A DNA stretch of 19,331 nt, taken from assembly GCA_964555825.1 (NCBI GenBank), contig CAZKTY010000012.1:1-19331 (forward strand), written 5' to 3'. The notes beneath the pieces were generated by a model. That model had not been told where the DNA came from, ran no database searches, and saw nothing but the letters and a program-made list of their open reading frames with translations. Source of the DNA: CAIRYW01 sp964555825. GTDB lineage: Bacteria; Patescibacteriota; Minisyncoccia; Phycocordibacterales; CAIRYW01. Positions 15,366 through 19,331 of the stretch are shown here, piece after piece (the stretch's first letter is position 1; each line of letters opens with the position of its first letter). A program made the position numbers and the translations under genes.

Positions 15366-17884
15366 CTTTCTCCAAGTTGGAAATCGCTAAAACTAGTTAA
15401 TCCTGTTGCTTGAGTGCTGTTTGTTAATTTTGATCCTACTGTTGGATAAGACCACGAAGAGCCAGAATATTTACCAATAATAAAATTAGAAGTACTTGCT
15501 CCAACATCCATATCTCCAGAATTAATAAAATTGAAAGTTGCATTATAATTCGTAAAAGAAATTGGCAAAGAAATTGAATTTGTAGCTGTCCAATATCTAT
15601 TGACACTTTTTGTAGAATCAATATTTGAGCTACCAATATTTGGATGATCTCCTGTAGTTGTCTTCATCGTCAGATCACCAGCAGCAGTAACATTTCCAAA
15701 TGTCACATCAACAGGTACATAATTAGAAGGATCTCCAACCTCAAAAGTTTTACTGGTTGCGCCAGTAGTTATGTATTTTCTTAAATTACCTATGATCTGA
15801 CCACTAGTTCTAGAGACACTACCTGTTGAATTTATATATATATCATTTGCTCCTGTAGTTACATTACCCGCTGTCAGTGTGAGAATTCCGCCAACTGTCG
15901 TAGCTCCTCCGAGAGTTGCAGAACCGTTGGATTGATTGATCTTTAGACCACTATATGTTCCTGAAGCAACAGTTTGAGATGAACCATAGTATTCAACAGT
16001 ACCTGAAGAGATAGCTAATCCATTGGTTGCTCCAGAAAAACGAAGGGTTCCTCCTGTGTTAGTAGTTGATCCTGTAACTGTTAAAGTATTTCCAGCAAGA
16101 TCAAAAGTCGTTGAATTGGTTAAATTACCTCCAACGTTGATCGCTCCACTTGCATTTTTTTGACCTGCTCCAGTCAAAAGCAAATTACTATAAGAAGGTG
16201 TACTAGAAACGGTTTGTGTTAGTCCAGAATAATATTCTACTGTTGTACCTGCTGTAATATTAGTAGCAGCAAAAGCAGGAAAAGTTGTGGCAGATGATGT
16301 ACCTCCGATCCTAAAAGTACCTGAGGTTAAATTAAGTGTACCAGTACCAGTTAATTGAAAACTATCAGTATCAAATATGCTGTTTGGTATAACTGCACCT
16401 ATTGTGAGTGATTGTGCCCCAATATTTTTTGCTGCACCCAAAGTAACACCATTCGCATTTTCTATTTTTATTCCACCAGTACCACTCCAAGTTGCTGGAA
16501 ATTCTATTCCTGTTGTCTGAGCTCCTGTACCTTTATATTGTAGAGTTGCTGCAGCTCCATATGTTGCTACGGTTCCTGCTGTTGTAGCTGTTCCTTCCAT
16601 AGAAAGAATTCCATTAACAGTTGCACCTGTTGTCGTCTTTGCGCCAGAGCCTGAAAGTGTAAGATTGTTATATGTTACTGCTGCAATAGATTGAGGACCT
16701 GCTGCATTCCATTCTACAGTGCCTGTACTTGCTGTGAATGTTCCACCTGTGCCACTAAAACCACTACCCAATTTTAATGTACTTGAACCACCATTAAGAG
16801 TTCCGTTAGTTCTAGTCCATGTTCCTGTAAATACATGAGTTAATCCTGCCCCAAGATTTAATGTTCCACCCGTTCCATTTATGGTCAATGCTCCACCATT
16901 AACATTGCCTGTCAAAGTTGCTGTCCCACCAGTTTTTGTCATAGAGACAGCTCCTGTCGTTGTAAAGCCTGCAATACTTTGAGTCGCTGTACCTCCGATC
17001 GTTATTGGGGAACTACCCGCTGTTAATGTTCCACTGTTAGTAAAATTACCATTAAAAGTAAGTGCGTTATTTACTGTTGCAAGCGTTCCTGTTGTTATAG
17101 TTAGATTTCCATTGATGACCTTTGCTCCATTTAAAGTGATCGTGTTACTACCTCCTGCTCCAGTATTATTGATAGTAAGATTATTTACAGTGGCAGGTAG
17201 GCCATTGCCTGCAGCTTGGTTTGTGTTTCCAATATATTCATAATTTGCTCCAGTCGAATAGGTATAACTCCCTCCAAAATTTATTGCTACTGTTGTACTG
17301 GCAGTTGTGATCGTTGAGATACCTCCAGTGTTTCCCGTTTTCAACGTAGCTCCACTATTTAAAATGAAAACACTACCAGCAGAAAGATTTGGATCATAAA
17401 CACGTCCTGTTGGATTTACAATAAGTGTTCCGTTGACCGTAAAATTTCGTACAGTAGTTCCAGCATCAAAAGCTAAGTTTCCATTTATTGTTCCTGTACC
17501 ATTTAATGTAAATACAACTCTATTTCCACTTGCACCTAGAGTTAAAGTTTTACCATTAGCAACACTAAGTGTTGTTGTGATCGTTAATGTATTGCCTGAA
17601 GTTCCAGCTGCAAGAAGAGAATTACCATTAACTGTCAAACTGTTTAAAGTTATCGTTGGCACTGCAGTAATATTTGCACTCTGGTCGCTATTGATGATCA
17701 CATCATCATTTGTTGCAGGAGCTCCGCTCGGACTCCAATTGCCTGCAGTTGTCCAAGCTCCACCTGCAGTTGGTACCCATGTTTTAGTTGCAGCAGCTGC
17801 AAAGTTTGGCACAAAAAGAACTGCTAAAAAAAATAAAGAGAAGCTCAGTCCGATAAAATTTTTTTTGTAAAAATTTGAGAGCAT
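15311..17884 (-). CDS. Giant secreted repeat protein, N-terminal part (continues across gap)
   Basis: 858 residues run from the ATG at 17882-17884 to the N run. Residues 1-32 are a signal peptide: lysines, then LSFSLFFLAVLFVPN and AAAA. The following GAWTTAGNWSPSGAPATNDD segment and the ~650-residue Gly/Thr/Asn-rich region, with short repeats such as LTINGTGGTLNLG and NGNLTITTGTL, look like a secreted parallel beta-helix or adhesin stalk. A further beta domain (FEVGDPSNYVPVDVTFGNV to SFSDFQLGER) precedes the start of a TIG domain (NPVPTTTSISPTSKNVG) at the gap. With the downstream part the protein has at least 2157 residues. An upstream in-frame ATG at 17944 is inside the leader hairpins and would bury the signal peptide, so it was rejected. 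No cysteine was seen. It heads the operon with the cohesin, kinase and receiver genes. Function as adhesin or surface layer is inferred from composition. Confidence 0.85.
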
Positions 17885-17910
17885 GAATTTTTTATTAATG
17901 TAGATTAAAT

Positions 17911-17938
17911 AAAAAACCCGAACCAAAAAGGTTACGGG
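17911..17938 (-). terminator. Terminator-type hairpin in the leader of the giant gene
   Basis: On the minus strand CCCG-T-AACC (17930-17938) pairs with GGTTCGGG (17917-17924), with one bulged T and a five-T loop, followed by six T residues (17911-17916). It lies downstream of a predicted promoter and 27 nt before the ATG. It may be a leader attenuator, or the terminator of the Com-PAS gene that ends at 18012. Confidence 0.8.
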
Positions 17939-17949
17939 CTTCATGAGCC
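17937..17949 (-). promoter_or_regulatory. Upstream leader hairpin overlapping the terminator stem
   Basis: GGCT-CATGA-AGCC on the minus strand forms a 4-bp stem. Its last two C residues are also the first two of the terminator stem, so the two structures compete. Such an arrangement is typical of attenuation, but the stem is short and the idea is speculative. Confidence 0.3.
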
Positions 17950-17970
17950 TCTAGAATTTTTTATAAACTA

Positions 17971-17999
17971 ATTATAGTACATATTTTATATGCCAACAA
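17971..17999 (-). promoter_or_regulatory. Predicted promoter of the surface/signalling operon
   Basis: There is a perfect TATAAT at 17971-17976 on the minus strand and TTGTTG at 17994-17999, with a 17-nt spacer. Initiation near 17964 would give an ~80-nt leader that contains both hairpins. It lies just past the stop of the Com-PAS gene. Confidence 0.6.
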
Positions 18000-18011
18000 A
18001 GTAGGTTATCC

Positions 18012-18851
18012 TCAATTCAAGGATTTATTATTTTTCATGCCAAGCACTCTATAACCTAAGAATTTTCCCAGATCATCGAATTTTGGAGTGAAATATAGTT
18101 CGCTGTGAATAGTATTACCATTTGGATCAATGTTAACAGCGTCCTCGATCCTAAAAGGTGTTTCATTCTCAGAAAAATATTTGAAAGTCTTTTGAAATTT
18201 TATTCTTTCATTTGTTGGCAAAAAATCAAAGTAACTTTTTCCTATATTTCTCTCAACAGAAAACCCAAAAAGTTTTTTTGCTGAGGGTGATTCGTATTCT
18301 CCTATACCATTCTTATCCAAGTCAAAATAAAAATCGCATTTGTTGTAAAAAAATTTGTATATACCCTTTTCTATTTTGAGTTCACTGGTCTTAGTTTTGA
18401 TCTTTGCAGATAGTAGAACAAATCTTTCCTTATTGTTCAGTTTGTATAATTTCAAAGATGCAATTATAGAAATTTTCTTTCCTGATTTTAATTGGTGAAC
18501 TGTATCGATCTGAAAATAATTTTCTTCGGTCAAGGCTGTTTCTGGACCAAATATTTTTTTGCATATTTCTTCTGAAATGAATGGATTGATCTTTGTGAAA
18601 TGTTTTCCTATAAGTTCCTCTCGAGGATAACCTAGAGTGTCGCAAGCTGAATCGCTTACATTAACGACAATACTTTTTTCGTTGATCACTAACAAATAAT
18701 GATCTTTATCATCTACTAATTTTATACTGCCGATCTTATTTATCGTTCCACATTTTTTGCATTTTATTTCTAGAGTTCCATCGAAGAAGACACCTTTCAA
18801 TAGGAGTTTTCCGCATCCGCACCGATGTTCGTTCAGAAACAAAGCGCACAT
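18012..18851 (-). CDS. Com-like zinc ribbon fused to two PAS domains
   Basis: The protein has 279 residues. Residues 10-38 form a zinc ribbon with C11, C13, C31 and C34; the pattern RCGCGKLLLKG then LEIKCKKCGTIN closely resembles the Com zinc finger of Mu-like phages, a small nucleic-acid-binding domain. It is followed by PAS folds at ~52-150 (LVINEKSIVVNVSDSACDTL, YPREELIGKHF) and ~168-275 (FDLDKNGIGEYESPSAKKLF, ERNIGKSYFDFLP, then LGKFLGYRVLGM). There is no kinase, cyclase, HTH or membrane segment. It may be a PAS-controlled nucleic-acid-binding regulator, or a PAS partner of the kinase encoded by the next operon. It is transcribed toward the giant gene but is separated from it by a promoter and hairpin. 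The PAS calls are good; the Com resemblance is by eye. Confidence 0.82.
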   Translation of the reverse strand: MCALFLNEHRCGCGKLLLKGVFFDGTLEIKCKKCGTINKIGSIKLVDDKDHYLLVINEKSIVVNVSDSACDTLGYPREELIGKHFTKINPFISEEICKKIFGPETALTEENYFQIDTVHQLKSGKKISIIASLKLYKLNNKERFVLLSAKIKTKTSELKIEKGIYKFFYNKCDFYFDLDKNGIGEYESPSAKKLFGFSVERNIGKSYFDFLPTNERIKFQKTFKYFSENETPFRIEDAVNIDPNGNTIHSELYFTPKFDDLGKFLGYRVLGMKNNKSLN

Positions 18852-18906
18852 ACTTAATTAAATTTAATCTATTAAGAGCAAAAAAACTCTATCAAAACCG
18901 AGCCTA

Positions 18907-18937
18907 ATTTTAGCATAATTTAGTAGAAAAAAGTCAA
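18907..18937 (-). promoter_or_regulatory. Predicted promoter of the Com-PAS gene
   Basis: On the minus strand TTGACT (18932-18937) and TAAAAT (18907-18912) are 19 nt apart. The -10 has a TGC extension, which can compensate for the long spacer. Initiation near 18900 gives a ~50-nt A/T-rich leader to the ATG at 18851. Confidence 0.5.
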
Positions 18938-18963
18938 TACTATTACAGAGAGAATGTCTTTAC

Positions 18964-19194
18964 TTAATTATCCCCAAAAGCTTTTTTTACTTCAGCTTCC
19001 CTAGACTGTATAACTTCTGTGATAGCATCCATTTGTGATTTTCCTTGTTTAGTTTTAGCCATAGCTTCCTCAGCTATTGATTTCAATAGGTCGGGATTTT
19101 TCTCGATCACGTTCATTATTTTGTCCCTTTGTTCCTTCGGAAGGTCTTTAAGCTTGGCTTCTAGCATTTTTTTCATTATGAAATTTCCTAGCAT
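18964..19194 (-). CDS. Small helical protein of unknown function
   Basis: The protein has 76 residues and is highly charged and predicted helical throughout, with no signal peptide, membrane segment or cysteine. The sequence begins MLGNFIMKKMLEAKLKDLP and continues with EQRDKIMNVIEKNPDLLKSI and a Glu/Lys-rich tail. The KNPDLLKSIAEE segment recalls short conserved proteins of Patescibacteria, but I cannot name a family. The ATG at 19192-19194 is used; an internal ATG at residue 7 is possible. It has its own -10 upstream and is followed by ~110 nt that hold the promoter of the Com-PAS gene. Likely a protein-binding peptide; no function is claimed. Confidence 0.75.
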   Translation of the reverse strand: MLGNFIMKKMLEAKLKDLPKEQRDKIMNVIEKNPDLLKSIAEEAMAKTKQGKSQMDAITEVIQSREAEVKKAFGDN

Positions 19195-19230
19195 ATTTAT
19201 TGTTGATTATTGTCTAATATTTAAGTTCTC

Positions 19231-19259
19231 AGTATAGATCAAAATTCTAGAATTCAAAA
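19231..19259 (-). promoter_or_regulatory. Possible promoter of the 76-residue protein gene
   Basis: TATACT at 19231-19236 on the minus strand with a weak TTTTGA at 19254-19259, 17-nt spacer. It would start transcription near 19224, about 30 nt before the ATG. Confidence 0.4.
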
Positions 19260-19303
19260 ATCCTGAATGAAAAATGGGTAAAGATCAATGAAAAGTATTG
19301 TTG

Positions 19304-19312
19304 TGTTATAAT
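19304..19312 (+). promoter_or_regulatory. Extended -10 promoter facing right
   Basis: TGTTATAAT on the plus strand is a perfect extended -10 element (TGN plus TATAAT at 19307-19312). No good -35 lies upstream, which extended -10 promoters tolerate. It points away from all other genes in the window. Confidence 0.5.
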
Positions 19313-19321
19313 CCTAAAAAT

Positions 19322-19331
19322 ATGAAATACG
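19322..19331 (+). CDS. Possible start of a divergent gene (cut by window edge)
   Basis: ATG AAA TAC follows the -10 box by only nine bases, so transcription would start about 3 nt before the ATG, giving a nearly leaderless message. Only three codons are visible, so the product cannot be named and a later start is equally possible. Confidence 0.3.

Noticed and set aside
15019..15390. Plus-strand open frame through the N run
   Set aside because: It exists only because the Ns read as open; it is antisense to the TIG repeat.
17433..17870. Plus-strand open frame of 145 codons
   Set aside because: It is antisense to the repetitive beta region of the giant protein; such repeats easily give long shadow frames.
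17885..17944. Upstream ATG at 17944 for the giant protein
   Set aside because: It lies within the leader hairpins and would put 20 residues before a normal signal peptide.
1..19331. Alternative genetic code (UGA as glycine, as in some CPR lineages)
   Set aside because: UGA ends ychF and the Com-PAS gene at the expected places, and no in-frame UGA interrupts conserved domains.

Overview
The window looks like a piece of a Candidate Phyla Radiation (Patescibacteria/Parcubacteria-like) genome. It is AT-rich. It combines the housekeeping genes leuS and ychF with small lineage-type proteins, very large surface repeat proteins and PAS-rich signalling proteins. Every confidently called gene lies on the minus strand. 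UAG, UAA and UGA all act as stops, so the code is the normal bacterial one. None of the eleven minus-strand starts that can be placed is preceded by a clear GGAGG-type Shine-Dalgarno; the leaders are A/T-rich. Taxonomy is inferred from gene style only.

Reading along the minus strand (right to left): a 76-residue helical protein (18964-19194); a Com-like zinc ribbon fused to two PAS folds (18012-18851); a promoter and a short leader holding a terminator-type hairpin (17911-17999); then a long co-oriented run. The run starts with a giant secreted repeat protein that has a C-terminal dockerin. It is interrupted by a 100-N assembly gap at 15211-15310, but the flanks show it is one gene. Next come a membrane-anchored cohesin protein with a cytoplasmic coiled coil (9558-11276), a soluble six-PAS histidine kinase (6481-9549) and two stand-alone receiver proteins (6073-6471 and 5689-6060). 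Gaps between these genes are 36, 8, 9 and 12 nt, so they are almost certainly one operon. The most attractive reading is a surface module: the dockerin of the giant protein docks on the cohesin of the membrane protein, and the co-transcribed kinase and receivers respond to, or control, that surface layer. The docking and the signalling link are inference; the domains and gene order are seen.

The left part is housekeeping-like: ychF (4424-5521), an apparently solitary AroQ-type chorismate mutase with all catalytic residues in place (3911-4318) followed by a strong intrinsic terminator, a small four-helix membrane protein with four cysteines whose stop codon abuts the leuS start, leuS itself (439-3276) with an entire Nudix hydrolase domain inserted in its editing domain, and a truncated protein with a sigma-70 region 4 helix-turn-helix (1-363). 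At the far right a plus-strand extended -10 box lies just before an ATG at 19322, so a divergent gene probably begins there. Minus-strand genes cover nearly everything; no gap between features exceeds 170 nt apart from the N run, and no tRNA, rRNA, CRISPR or transposase was seen.
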